Shown here: positions 22,655 to 33,769 of the stretch, one piece after another
Position numbering within the stretch: the first letter of the stretch is position 1
Layout: the number at the start of each line of letters is the position of its first letter
NCBI GenBank assembly: GCA_011109175.1
Contig: RDEW01000030.1
Coordinates: 490,094 to 554,093, forward strand
From: Dicyema japonicum
Lineage: Eukaryota; Dicyemida; Rhombozoa; Dicyemidae
Direction of reading: 5' to 3'
Length of the DNA: 64,000 nucleotides
Notes under the pieces: generated by a model
The model's database searches: none
Told to the model about the DNA's origin: nothing
What the model saw: the letters and a program-made list of their open reading frames with translations, nothing else
Position numbers and translations under genes: made by a program

Positions 22655-23107
22655 ATGGCAAAGGGTAAGTCTAAAATTCAAATAAAATACATTAAAAATA
22701 CAATCAAACGAAGACAGACTCTAAGCAAACGCAAGCATGGTCTCATGAAAAAAGTAATCCATATTTTCTAAAAATAGATCCACGAATTCTCCATTCTGAC
22801 AGGCTGTGAGACTGCGGCAGTCATTCTCAGTCCGACAAATAATGTGTACTGCATTGCAAGCAAAAAGTTAAAACCTCTTGTTCACAATTTGCTCGGGACA
22901 AAATCAATAGTTTCTTCTGCATTAACGACTTCAAATGTTATAACATAATTTATTCCATAGAACACCAAGGAAACCGGGGGACCAGAGGAATCGGATTATC
23001 CTTATAATTACAATGGTGAATTTTCTAATTTTTACCCCGAAGAATGTTTGTCGAAATTTTATTTTAGATTTTTCTTCAAGTCCTACTTCCCTCATTCATA
23101 TTATTAA
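22655..23107 (+). CDS. SRF: SRF-type MADS-box transcription factor, minimal form
   Basis: Type I MADS (serum response factor) DNA-binding protein that in animals binds CArG boxes. The start MAKGKSKIQIKYIKNTIKRR leads directly into the MADS helix (TLSKRKHGLMKK). After intron 22,754-22,777 (24 nt) comes IHEFSILTGCETAAVILSP, then ASKKLKPLV, the SAM-type extension. A second 24-nt intron, 22,937-22,960, precedes an acidic, Tyr-rich tail (TGGPEESDYPYNYN). The last residues before TAA (FYFRFFFKSYF) are unusual and might be read-through of an unspliced end. The protein is about 134 residues against about 500 in vertebrates, so the transactivation region is almost absent or lies in exons I did not detect. 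Confidence 0.85.
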
Positions 23108-24770
23108 TATTTTCGTTATTTAAATTATTTCTTTAATTTTGGTGAACTTGGGACAGCAGTTTTTAATTTAATCATAAAAATATAAAATCAATTGTAACCG
23201 CAAAAATAATTAGATATGATTTCCTAATTTGCTTCGATTTAGAAACTTTTAGTTTTGAGCTGCCTGTTTATTAGTAGTTTCTGTTTTGACCCAATCGGAA
23301 GAATGGGTACGGGGTTATCAACAAAACCAGGAATGCGATCATCCCCACCAACATTTATTTAAACTCTTAGTTTTTCTGGATTTCTCTGCTTCTTCGAAAA
23401 TTTGGTTGGCATTAATGTTCGCGGCGTGACTCAGAGCTCCGCGAACGAAAATGGTTTGGCTATTGCCATCGGCTCACCAATTCCCACTGTCCCTCTGCAG
23501 CTGGAGCTTCATTTGTACTAATGTCTATGTTTGAATAAATTTGATTGTTGATAAATTGGATTCCAGCATGTTCAACGAGCTAAGTGTGCTTAGTTTATAA
23601 TTAGTTGAAGCCAAAAATTTGTTATCTTTTTGATAAACTTTTATGTTTGATATAATGAAGGAATTCCAAGATTACCGTTACACCAGACCTAAGTGATTAG
23701 ACGCGACCCAATATTGTCCTCAGCTTGGTACGGTGATTCTTCGAGTCCACACAAGCCCGATCCCGATAGAAGGGGTACCCAAGTCTGTTCATCTGAATTA
23801 AAAACTCCAGTTGTGTAGGTTCGAGCATTTGCTACAGAAAACAATAAACGTCGCACCAAGCATTAAATACCTCACGGAACAATAGCAAGACATCATCAAA
23901 ATGACCAACTATCCTGAACATCCTTTGAACCGGAGGTCGGATTATATCTGGAAGCTAGTCCAAGATACGAAAAGAAGCCTTTCCCTTTGTGGAGATTAAT
24001 CCAGGATTCATAGATCAGCCGCAGCATGGTATGGACACCAGCATCACTTAATATAGATGATAACTTTTACCCATTTTCTTGTGAATCTTCGATTAATAAA
24101 TTAATTTTAATTATTTTTTAACTGAAGTGTTACCCACCTGACCAAGCTATTATTTTTAGAGGAGACTTTCTCAAGACTTGGATTTCCATCGTCTTTGAGG
24201 AATTTACGAGAGCGTCCGGTAAATTCGACCTTTAATTGAGGCTGAAATAACTAACTAATAATTCTCTTTTTGCTCCCCAAAGCGGGTGGTTTTATAACAA
24301 TTTTCCTCAAGTTAGGGGAAAAGGTGTTAAAACCCAGATTGGTGCAGTCTATGCTTCCGTATTGACGAAGGTTCACCTATCCGACACTCTCTGAGTCCAT
24401 TAAGAAAAAAACAAGGGGTTCCATCCACCTTGGACGGATGAAATGGACCAGGGATACATCACCTGCTTAACCTTCTGGTCAGTTAACCACGTGGTATGAT
24501 TCGATAAAGATGAGAGAATATGTAATTAATGTTAATTTTGATTTTTAGTGTAGTTTCCTTCGCATTTAACTAAAATGTTTCACTGACTGTGAACCATGTG
24601 TCTATTTAAATAGTTCTGAGTTTAATAATAGATGTTAATACATTTCAGTCACATAATAGTAAATTTATGACATGTGGTCATTCCTCAAAACCACAAATCA
24701 TTGGTGTTAATATAACCATTTTTTTAATTGATAATAAAACTTCCATTCTTATGCAAACTAATGATTTATA
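23108..24770. other. long spacer, no recognised gene
   Basis: AT-rich, repeat-like DNA. The segment 23,690-24,060 is less AT-rich and may be a decayed retroelement, but no motif is clear on either strand. Confidence 0.35.
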
Positions 24771-25440
24771 TTAGCATTGGATTAGGTTCGCCTTCAAGAA
24801 AATCTTTGTCGAGACGTCTAGCGTGCTTGGACCCAGCATAGCAAGGTTTAGCAGACTCATCGGTTGCTTGTATGACTCAAGAAGGAAGAGCCTAGAATGA
24901 CACGATGGTTCTTGCAGAACACTGGGCTCGCGATCATGAGGGGTAACTCCAATTGCGTTTTCAATACTTGCAAACCATAATGGGCCCTTTTCCTGTAAAT
25001 TGACTTTTAACAAATTAATTATTGATAAAATAAAGTATGACCTAAAAATTATATTAGTAAACAAAAAACTTACAAAAACACTCTATAAATTACACGTAGC
25101 CTTTTGTCTGAACATAACGTCTGATAATATCGGATCTGAAGATGAATTTTTCAATTTTCGTCGAACAGATCTTACCGATGAGTCCTTTCTGGCACGAAAC
25201 GGTTGTTGAAAGGGAACTTTCTACCTTCTTCCTGACCAAATCCACTGGTGAAGATTACCATTATGAAAACTCTTCCGCCTAAGAATGAAAATGATATTCT
25301 GGTAGGTAGTATGTGTGATGAAAATAGAAGGGGCGAACCTTCTCTTCTTCTCTGCAGAAGCAGAATCCTGTAATTGACTATTGGAAGATGAATTTTGGTA
25401 GGCAAAAACAGATGTTTTCCCTTGGGTTTCTTCTTTCGAT
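24771..25440. other. unassigned spacer with short open frames
   Basis: A 97-codon minus-strand frame (24,771-25,064) and a 69-codon plus-strand frame (25,000-25,209) overlap, and neither resembles a known family. No feature is assigned. Confidence 0.3.
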
Positions 25441-25449
25441 TAATTAGCT

Positions 25450-25700
25450 GTGACTGTTCGTGGTGGGCTTAATCACTCTTAAAAAATTCTTTTCGTGGAG
25501 ATCTTTCGTTTTGAATGTGACTCGTTCTGACTGGCCAAACTCTGTCGAACGGAGGAAACTGAAGAAATACTCGCCACTTGGAGATCGTTTCCGCTTTGTC
25601 CATATCGTCTTCGAAACTTTTGGAAATTTTTGGAGAATGGATAAAAGATTCATAAACAAAATCGGAAATGCGATCTTGACACGACTCAAACTCTCGGAAA
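25450..25700 (+). mobile_element. PD-(D/E)XK retroelement C-terminal fragment
   Basis: The plus-strand frame reads RSFVLNVTRSDW, then LKKYSPLGDRFRFVHIVFE. These match the 'SLVWDxTCVDTF' and 'KY..L.DRF.F.PIV.ETTG' blocks of the copies at 47,575, 48,000 and 60,180. The active-site WD is replaced by LN, so this copy is dead. Confidence 0.6.
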
Positions 25701-25796
25701 AGAAAATGATTTTTATAGAGCATGATTTGTTACTGATGTCTTTTCTGTTTATTTACTCCCAATCCCTTCAAATGAAAGAAACCGGTGTTTAACAAG

Positions 25797-26105
25797 TAAA
25801 TTAAATTATTCCAAAGACCAAGGGTTGAACCAAACTAACTAATTCTTTGATCTCGACGCGTTCCAGCAGAACTTTCACCCAAGAACAGTGATCCAGAGGA
25901 CGTTGTCCGGGAAGCTGATGTCAAATCCAGAACTCGTCCTCAGGGAACGAAATTGTCTCCCGGTAATAGTTGGATCCTTTTGAATGCCGCTTAGGAATTA
26001 GGCGTCTCTTGAGTATGGTGGATCCAATGACGCCATCATAGGGAAGGAAGAGAAATTTTCAACAAATTAGCCACATAGCACCGAATGGCGCCACGCGGCT
26101 ATAAA
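25797..26105 (-). repeat. SINE-like repeat, near-full copy
   Basis: Begins TAAATTATTCCAAAGACCAA, includes CAATGACGCCATCATAGGG and ends GCGCCACGCGGCT. Same order of blocks as at 17,395-17,620, with a longer middle part. Confidence 0.7.
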
Positions 26106-26689
26106 ATTATAAGAAAGCAACCATTAAAAGAAAACGTTCCCAGAGATCTGTCAAGTGTATTTGGTATGACGCAGAACTCAATGACGGACAGAGAGAGGAG
26201 GCCCATCAAAAACGTTGCATCTCCTTCCCTCGCACGAAAGAGCATCAAATGGTACTATCCTTTCAGAGGAGTCAATCAAAAAAACAAGGGTTTCTTGAGT
26301 TTCTGCAAAAAGCCAGGAAACCCATTTAGAGAAAGGTTACCATAGACCGGATTTCCTACGATGATATCACCGATTGTGTCTAGACAATCTCCAAGTTTTG
26401 ACAACAAAAATCGAATTCCATCGATTCTCTCATACTGGTCAGCACATATCTCCTTCATACAAGCTCTCGTTATCCGCTGCCCCAAGAATTCCGTCCCTGA
26501 GAATGATACTGAATGCGAAATACCCCAAAAAATCTTCCAGTTATACAACAAACTACCTGCTGTTTATGGACGACTAAAAATATTATTTCGAAAAGAAAAC
26601 ACACGAAATGTCAAAAAATCTGCTACTAATGTGCTCGGCCTATGATCTGAAGCTATTTGCTTGAATATATATACTTTGGTGTGTTAGAA
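26106..26689 (+). other. unassigned open frames, possibly 5' part of the downstream retroelement
   Basis: Frames at 26,085-26,345 and 26,361-26,645 (+) are long for this AT content, but match no family I know. Their position just before an RLE-type LINE fragment makes a retroelement N-terminal origin plausible. Confidence 0.3.
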
Positions 26690-27660
26690 GATAGAAAAAA
26701 ACAACGTTTTGAAAAACGAAGTGTTGGAGTTAATATTTGATGTGGTTAAAAAAGGATCGACAGTTTGGCAAATACAAGATTGAATTCGGGTAACATGAGC
26801 TAATCCACCAAAACATACGAAAAATTCTTGTACAGAATCGTATTCATTTGAAACCTGGAAACAAAGATCTGCCAAGAGATAAGCTTGGAAGAGGATTGGT
26901 ATCCATTACCTATAAAAGTGAACGGGTGCTTTCAAACTTCTTTTGAGACCTGGAGAAGAAGTCGAAGTATTGTTTGAGGAAAGCAGGGATTCTACGGCTC
27001 ATAAATCAAAGAAAACATTTTTACCACAATCATAGAATTCATCAATCGAAGGTATAAAGAATCCCCTGCTATATCTGGACTTGTTAAAGAGCTTCAGGAG
27101 AAATTTTTAACTGTGCAAATACGGAGGAAGCTGAGGTTCAATATAGAATTAAGAAAAGAGATTCATGACACATTCTGTGCAGTTTATTTTTACGAAAGAG
27201 TCTGTAGAGATTCGAGTCGATACAACAGTAGCCACGGATACGAAGGTGCAGAATAACAAACCGGACATTTTTGTGTTTGGTAAAAGCAGCAACAACATCA
27301 CGTGGACCGAAGTAGGAATCACCCCCAACAGGCGTTAAAAATAAGTCAAATTAGAAAAACTACATAAATAAGATCTGCTGAGTACCGAATTGGCATGGGA
27401 TGGCATTGTAAGCAAGTTCTACAAACAACATCAAAACACACTCAAAATGGATGACACTACGGCATATATACAGACTGTCGTGATCAGAAAGACTCTTGAG
27501 AGAATGTGGGTAGAGCATAAATATGGGTTGACCACATTGAAAAGTTTGCGGGAGACTGATATCGAACTTGGAATGATCGACAAAGGACGTTTTTCTGAAA
27601 GATGCTGTTTGTCTGAAAGTCTGAATGAATTGAGGAAAGGGAAACTCAACCCATGACTGC
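26690..27660 (+). mobile_element. RLE-type LINE (family C), decayed copy
   Basis: Parts align in order with the better copy at 52,430-53,930: a thumb-region motif (LPRDKLGRGLVSITYKSERV near 26,870), a PD-(D/E)XK endonuclease core (NNKPDIFVFGKSSNN followed by TEVGITP near 27,255-27,330), and the C-terminal frame at 27,390-27,656 (AWDGIVSKFYKQHQN, equivalent to TWEGIATKYHK). Multiple stops and shifts. The reverse-transcriptase palm is absent. Confidence 0.7.
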
Positions 27661-28239
27661 ACAAACTATTTAATACGAAGAGCCTGAAATTGTAAGTGGG
27701 TCAGGCTCAAAAAGGGGACGAATAATTGAGACAGACTACATCAATTCATATAGTTAATTTTTGTCTAGTATTCCTTATTTTATGAATGGGTTTCAACATT
27801 GGCGGATATGAATGGGCAAAATGTTTGGAAAGATGCGTCTTACTCCGACCCTGGAGAACTAGATATACTTCAAGCACTTCAACACCTAAACAAGTATTTC
27901 GCCAATTTATATGGAAGCAGAAACATGAATTCAACACAATACTAGAAGGAATACGGAATTTCCGGGCCCCAACAATACGCTAAATACTTTTTGAAGAAGG
28001 CACAAGGCAGAGCGAAAACCTTCGACTGGGAAAAAAATGATAATGAATCAATAAAAAACTTCGAAGACAACAGGAACACCAAACCAACCATTTACGTCAA
28101 CCCGACTACCTCTAACAGAGAACATCTTAGTTCGATGCGCCTCCTCAAGCCCACAAAAGCCTATATAAACGGATCCTTACAGTCGAAATGGCTGCCCCTT
28201 TGGTTCTCAATTTTGTAGAATTATTATTATTAAAAAGCA
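27661..28239 (+). other. unassigned; two short frames
   Basis: Around 27,786-28,218 the plus strand has SLQSKWLPLWF and related segments, rich in Asn/Lys. I cannot assign a family. It could be part of a retroelement or a decayed gene. Confidence 0.25.
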
Positions 28240-28640
28240 CTCCCGAGAAAACATAAAATTAGTTAAGTTTCCTTTGTGTCGTATTCCGAATCATCCTCTC
28301 CTTCAGCCTCACCATGATCTTGTTGCTCTCTAGTTCTCTAGGTCGTCCAAGTCGTCCGCCGAAGTTAGTCTCATACCAACCGCCGATAGGTCTTCATTAG
28401 TCGGAAGTGTCGTTTTTTGCCTTCCACAGAATCCGGCTCATGTGTGTGCAAAGTAGTTGTCCATTGCAACATTTGCCGGGACCTGGTCATTTAGACGTAA
28501 CACGTGACCAAAGAGGCTCCATCTTGATTTAAAAATATCATCTGACAGCACGCCGAATTTGCATATATATATAAAGGTTTGCATTAGAGATCTTCATAGG
28601 CCAGTTGATCTTTTGTAGAATAAATTGAGTTGATATACTT
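28240..28640 (-). mobile_element. LINE family A 3' fragment
   Basis: On the minus strand: SRWSLFGHVLRLNDQVPANV, then AMDNYFAHT, TTLPTNEDLSAV and DDLDDLEN. These match the C-terminal frame of the long family A copy (SRWRLFGHVLRLDPI..). A stop follows AHT. Confidence 0.75.
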
Positions 28641-28748
28641 TATTTCAATTAAAAAAATCATTTAATTTTAATAAATATTTTATTAATCTTTGGGCGCTTG
28701 TGCACTTGTTCATGTATTTTCTTTAATCACTGTGGGGCAATCGGTTTC

Positions 28749-30388
28749 ATGAAAAATCTTTTTAATAATCTAAACTCAGCTGTGAAATATATTTCGGAAA
28801 TGTCTTCAAAACGACTTAATCCCCAACCTCTTTCATCCATTAATAAAATAATTCCTACCACCAAGGAGTTTCCACCGGAGAAGTCTTCCTTGGAAGTTGT
28901 TGTTATATCTTCCGACGATGAATCCCCAAATATCGAGGAATCCCAGTTAAAGTTCTTAAAAATGGACTATTCAGAGGTCAGAATTGGCTCATTCCGCGAC
29001 AAAACTTTGGGAGTGCTTACAATTAACAATGAAGTTCTAAAATTCAATCTAAACTGTACTGATTATTATGACTTCAGGCTTAACTGGCTTTATAAAGATT
29101 ACCTTGTCAATTAACGATGTTGTGGAATTCACGTGCTCAGAGCAAAATTTATCCATCTTTCTCAAAGTTACTTCAACTTTCATAGACAAGGTGGAAAAGG
29201 TGATTACTGCTAACAGCGGGGACACTCCCGTTAAATTAACCGGTACTCCGCTAACCTTACTTAGATGGATCAAGTGACCATTTTCTGATATTTATGTGGG
29301 CTAGACAGCTTACATCAGTTCAGCATCGTTGGATTCACAATATGAAACTGAACAAGACATCCGTTTATGAACTTCCCCCTACTCAGGCGAGAGTACTTTT
29401 GGGTCGTTTGAGGTTTTACGAGTATATAGATGAGAATGTTGTCGGGCTGGTTTGGTTTGCCCTTATTTTAGGTGGTCGAGTCCAATCCTCCTCCAAAAAT
29501 TACGAATGACAAGTTTGTTTACCCAAACACGTCTCTCCCCGGGTCAATCACAGTCAGCCTCTCCGATCTGACCTGTCTCGAGCATGACGAATTCCTCAAT
29601 GATGTTGTTATAAATTTTTATTTAAAGTTTGTTTGTGTTAATTTAGATATTTGATCAATGAAAAGATCCCTCAGTCAACCAAAAGTCGAGTCCATATATT
29701 TAATACATTCTTCTTTGAGTCCCTCAATCAACGTTTGTTTGTGAATATATTCTAGATCCCCGCTCAACAGATTGGGAGGATATTCTGGCCAGACATGCCA
29801 AAGTGAAGTCGTGGACTAAGGATGTCGATATTTTCACTAAATCAATTTTGTTTGTCCCCATAAATTTAAAGTATATGCCATTTTGACTGCAGCTATCACT
29901 GGTTATTGGCTATGATTTGGCATCCTTCAATGATTATCTCTCCTTCCTCAGAGACCAATTCCTTCTCTAGATAGTATTTTCTGGTAAAACCCAGTCCTTG
30001 CATTATCGTGATTGACTCGCTCGTCATTACCAAATATCCTCTGATTACCAAAATCCTAAGAGAGTTTGTCTTGGTTTAACATAGATATCTGGAAGTGGAG
30101 TTGAGTGTCAGACGAGGATATGATCCCCCTCTTCCTATCGATCGTACCAATATGAAGGGATTTCACCCAAAGATTCCACAACAGATCAACTTCAGTGACT
30201 GTGGCCTTCATATGCTGGATTATATTGAGCGAATTTTGCTAGTTTGCCTGTTTATTTCACTAAAGAGTCGTTTCGTGAACTGTACTGCTCCATCTGCTGA
30301 GTTTTTTGAGTTTCTTCGCGAGGAATCCCCCAGTATGGCCAATAAGAGGGAAGAAATTGCATCAATTTGCTACAATTTCATGAAATGA
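28749..30388 (+). CDS. SENP6: SENP6/7-like SUMO-specific protease (Ulp2 type)
   Basis: Cysteine protease that trims poly-SUMO chains. The N-terminal region has a SUMO-interacting motif (VVVISSDDE) and a PH-like segment (VRIGSFRDKTLGVLTINNE). The catalytic C48 domain has ITVSLSDLTCLEHDEFLND, then the His (NYHWLLAMI), the Asp (CIIVIDSL), and the Gln and Cys (PQQINFSDCGLHML). All active-site residues are present. Introns 29,056-29,077, 29,450-29,471, 29,627-29,646 (20 nt), 29,733-29,755, 29,871-29,892, 29,974-29,994 and 30,064-30,084 each restore the reading frame and the family alignment. One junction near 29,274-29,330 is unresolved. The gene ends 39 bp from the end of the opposite gene. SENP6 versus SENP7 cannot be decided. 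Confidence 0.85.
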
Positions 30389-30427
30389 CAAATTTTTATG
30401 TTTAAAGCTGTTATTAGTATATCGGTG

Positions 30428-32185
30428 TTATTGAGTCAAAACTGCATTAAGTGAGGGAATAGTCTGCTTTAGCTTGTCGATCACTTTAACAGAGAGTGCG
30501 CAGTTTTCCATTAAATTAACGATAGAGGTTAATGTTATTTGATTCCTTTCTGCAAATGATATATATAACTTTCCACTGAATGACATTAGACTGCATGAAA
30601 TGTGCTCCAACATATTTAAGTTGATCTATAGTTTATCGTAAAAAAACCTGAACTACTCCATTGCTGAGAATTCCTACAAATGCATCGCTTGAGAGGTTCC
30701 AGCTTAGGATATAAGGGAATTGAGCGTTGGAATACTCAGTTTTGCGATTATCATAATTATTGTACTAAAATTACATATAATCTAATACATCCGAAAAAAA
30801 TCTGGAAAAGAAAATTAAATTGTCGTTGTTACTACGAAGGGACGGGGGTGGATCATTTATCGAGTAAGAGGTGATTTCTTTAGAAGACATGTCATAACAC
30901 ATGACACTACCATTAATCATCATTTTACTCCTTGTCCGATAAAAGTCGGAACTGATAGTTTGAATTGGTGAAAGTAACACTTCCGTCTGAAAGAAGACAT
31001 CCAAAGCCGCATCTATCAATTTCATCAACCCAGCGAACGATATAAGTGAAATTGATGTTGTCCACACTTTCCTTACATTCGCAGGATATTCGTGTATAAC
31101 CAACTACATTTTTCATTTAAAGTACCTGTCCCATTTACATTTTTAATAAAATTTAAAAATTCTGATAAAATTGAGGAGTCAGCATCCTTGCTAATAAAAC
31201 CTACTTTATTTGTTGAACTGCTCTCCGGGAGTGGTATTTGGCTACATAACAGATAAATTTACAATGAATAATTTGATTCAAGCAGAACTTTTAATTTAAT
31301 TATAAGCTGACATGCGACTATTCTGTCGTGGAGTTTTGGCTCCAAAAGAAGTCGAATGATTGATTTTATTGAGTTGTTGATGAAATTGGGAAGTATGCAT
31401 TTTTTGTTTACAATCATATAAAATAGTTTTTCTTTGTTTTCATCTTCGAATGGCAAGTGGCCTATTTTTAACATGTATCTAATTTGTCAGCTTATTCACT
31501 ACAAAATGCAACCCAGGGACCACATGTCAGCCGGAAATGATACTTTCTTGAAAATTACGACTTCTGGTGCCCAGTATTCGAAATTATCGGATAGAACATC
31601 TACTTGCTTAGGAAATGTTTTACCGTGGGAAGCTCCAATTACTGAATAGTCAAAATTACATAATTTTGGATTGTTGTTAATCATCAAAATGTTTGAAAGT
31701 TTTATGTTTCCGTGAATTACTGATCGATTGTTAAGATGATCAACTCCCTTTGTAATTCCAAGCAAAATGTACAAGGCCTCATCATCATCCAGTAATTTCC
31801 TCTCAAGAATAAGATTGAGTAGAGTCTAATAACATGTCAATCATACACAACTCCTTCATTACTGAATTCTACAAGAATGTAAACATTCACGCAGTCTTCG
31901 AAAAATCCATAATATTGAATGATATTCTCATGAGTACAAGTTTTTAAGATCTTGAGTTCATTGAAAGCCCTTGAAAAACGACTCTGTTGTGGTTAAAATT
32001 GATTACCCTATGATCCTTAGTTTTTGATTTTATTTTAGCCATTAAGACCTCTCCTGTTTCAATATTTGAGAGTTTAAGGTAGTTTGAAAACTCCCCCTAA
32101 CATTTATTTCAAAATATACCCTTCCCACGAGTCTTGAAACAAGATAACAGTCATTTGTTATTGGGTTTTGAACAGTTTTGGGCAT
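30428..32185 (-). CDS. PLK: polo-like protein with inactive kinase domain and two polo boxes
   Basis: Start MPKTVQNPITNDCYLV leads into a kinase N-lobe with a Gly loop (GRGEFSNYLKL), the ATP-binding Lys (EVLMAKIKSK) and the helix-C Glu (FNELKILKTCTHENI). The catalytic loop reads VIHGNIKLSNIL instead of HRDLK, and DFG is replaced by CNFDY. Both catalytic Asp are therefore Asn. APE is kept (YWAPEV) and the GTP segment before it is lost. Polo box 1 (YIVRWVDEIDRCGFGCLL) keeps the Trp equivalent to PLK1 W414. Polo box 2 (YILSWNLSSDAFVGILSNG) keeps the His equivalent of H538, but Ser replaces K540. Introns 30,626-30,647, 31,479-31,502, 31,826-31,848, 31,984-32,006 and 32,097-32,119 are 22-24 nt. 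Linker junctions at 31,130-31,270 are unresolved. Probably a phospho-binding scaffold. Confidence 0.87.
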
Positions 32186-33120
32186 AGTTATGCCCCAATC
32201 GCATGTTTTGAATTTATATGTTAGGCGGTACGCTTATTGAAACTGAAAAAAATAAAAATTGGGAAAGCTAAATTCATTTACGTGGTCGCCTTATTTTGTC
32301 CCTCTTTACTTTATAATGTTTAATGACCAACAGATTCAAAGATATCGTCAATTCACACAGATTTGGTTCAATATCAAAATTAATGTACATGTACACATTG
32401 CTTCATTTTTTACATCATCTTATGGCGTGATGTCTAAGAAGAATGCCATAATAATGTTACTGGATGGTGTTATTCATGTTGTAATGATAGCTTGAGACAA
32501 TGAATTATCATAGAGGTCGGCATTACTCACTATAGTTTTTTAAGGTTCTAAAAAAGCGGGAGTAGACTTTTCTTTTAGATAAATTGGAGATAATGACCAA
32601 TGTGCGGTTCGAGAGATTCTATGACAAAGTTCCACAGGAGCACGTAGACAGTTAGAAGCGGATATTAATGTTCATGCTTACATGGAGGCAACACTCCTCT
32701 AAAAAACCATTCGAGGTGTCTCCCCTGACTCACAACGGATTAGTCCTCCAATGCGGGCTAATAGTAGAGTAGATCGAAATCCTCATCTTGTGAGCAGGAA
32801 TATACATCAAATTTATAACTCCCAAATTAATTTGAGACTCATTTATTAAAAACCGTAAAATCAACATGAAAGTATTGTGAAAATGGATATTACAACGATG
32901 AGGGCCATAAATATTAAACTGGAATGGGACTTTGGGCACTCGTACAGTTGGTCCAACATTGAAAGCATATGAGTGAGCTCACAGTGGGCGATCCAGTCAT
33001 TATTTTGGAAAACGCAACTAAAAGATAGTTATCTCCTCGTCGCTTGTGCAACACCGTGGACAATTTTCCATATTAGATTCCTCCACGCTCTCCTTGAGAA
33101 GGTGATTTTTCGGATCACCT
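32186..33120. other. spacer upstream of the polo-like gene, no recognised gene
   Basis: An open frame at 32,259-32,495 (+) has no recognisable family. It lies in the presumed promoter of the polo-like gene. The rest looks like decayed transposon, with no clear motif. Confidence 0.35.
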
Positions 33121-33163
33121 GTAAAGTAGCCCCCTTTTTCGATACAACCGTAAAGTAGCCCCC
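33121..33163. repeat. two direct copies of a transposon terminal motif
   Basis: GTAAAGTAGCCCCCTT occurs at 33,121-33,136, and CCGTAAAGTAGCCCCC at 33,148-33,163, in the same orientation. The same motif bounds the IS1595-like transposase at 33,705-33,720. These are probably ends of related elements left after nested insertion. Confidence 0.6.
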
Positions 33164-33265
33164 TTCACGAAAAGGCTATGTCTAAACATCGACTCATCTA
33201 TCTGGACTACAATACCTTCACCACCCAACTTCATATTACAGCATCCAAAAAGTCCTGCTTTAATT

Positions 33266-33730
33266 CTAAGCATATAGTAAAATTTGATAATGGTTTTTTC
33301 TGAACAACTCGAAAAAGTTATGGTGTTTTAAATTATAATTGGAATACCAACACCAAATACGGCTTAATATCTTATCCAAAAATATGTTAAAATCCGAAAA
33401 ACAACAATCGTTTCTAGTTGATTGAGTTGTTTTGTATTTAGTACACATTGCATTTGTGCATTTCCAGACATACTTATTCACATGTTTCGCTGCCGTCACT
33501 TCTTTCATAGGCAACAGGCAATATATACAGTGCACGACACTCTTCAATAAACCATTTCTTCTGAAATATTCGATCAAATTCTCTATTGGAGCTGCAATCA
33601 GGTGTCTTAACTCATTAACGAAAACGGACATGACTAAAATTTTAAATGTAAGTAAAAATTATTATTCATTATTAAAACAAATTAAATTTATTAAATTTCA
33701 TCAACCGTAAAGTAGCCCCCGGGGGGCTAT
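33266..33730 (-). mobile_element. IS1595/ISXO2-like (Merlin-type) transposase fragment with one terminus
   Basis: The minus-strand frame (33,266-33,631) has LIEYFRRNGLLKSVVHC, then a zinc-ribbon-like CIYCLLPMK..YVWKCTNAMCTKYK, and LDKILSRIWCWYSNYNLKHH. This is the N-terminal half of the ISXO2-like transposases found in animal Merlin elements. The DDE half is missing. Its outer end at 33,705-33,720 is CCGTAAAGTAGCCCCC, followed at once by GGGGGGCTAT. The junction TAGCCCCCGGGGGGCTA is therefore palindromic. Confidence 0.7.
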
Positions 33731-33769
33731 TTTTTGAGAATTCCATATAAGCAAGATAAAATTTTTTGA

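Noticed and set aside
22655-23107. SRF-like sequence as a plant- or fungal-type MADS contaminant
   Set aside because: Its two 24-nt introns and AT content match the other genes of the window.
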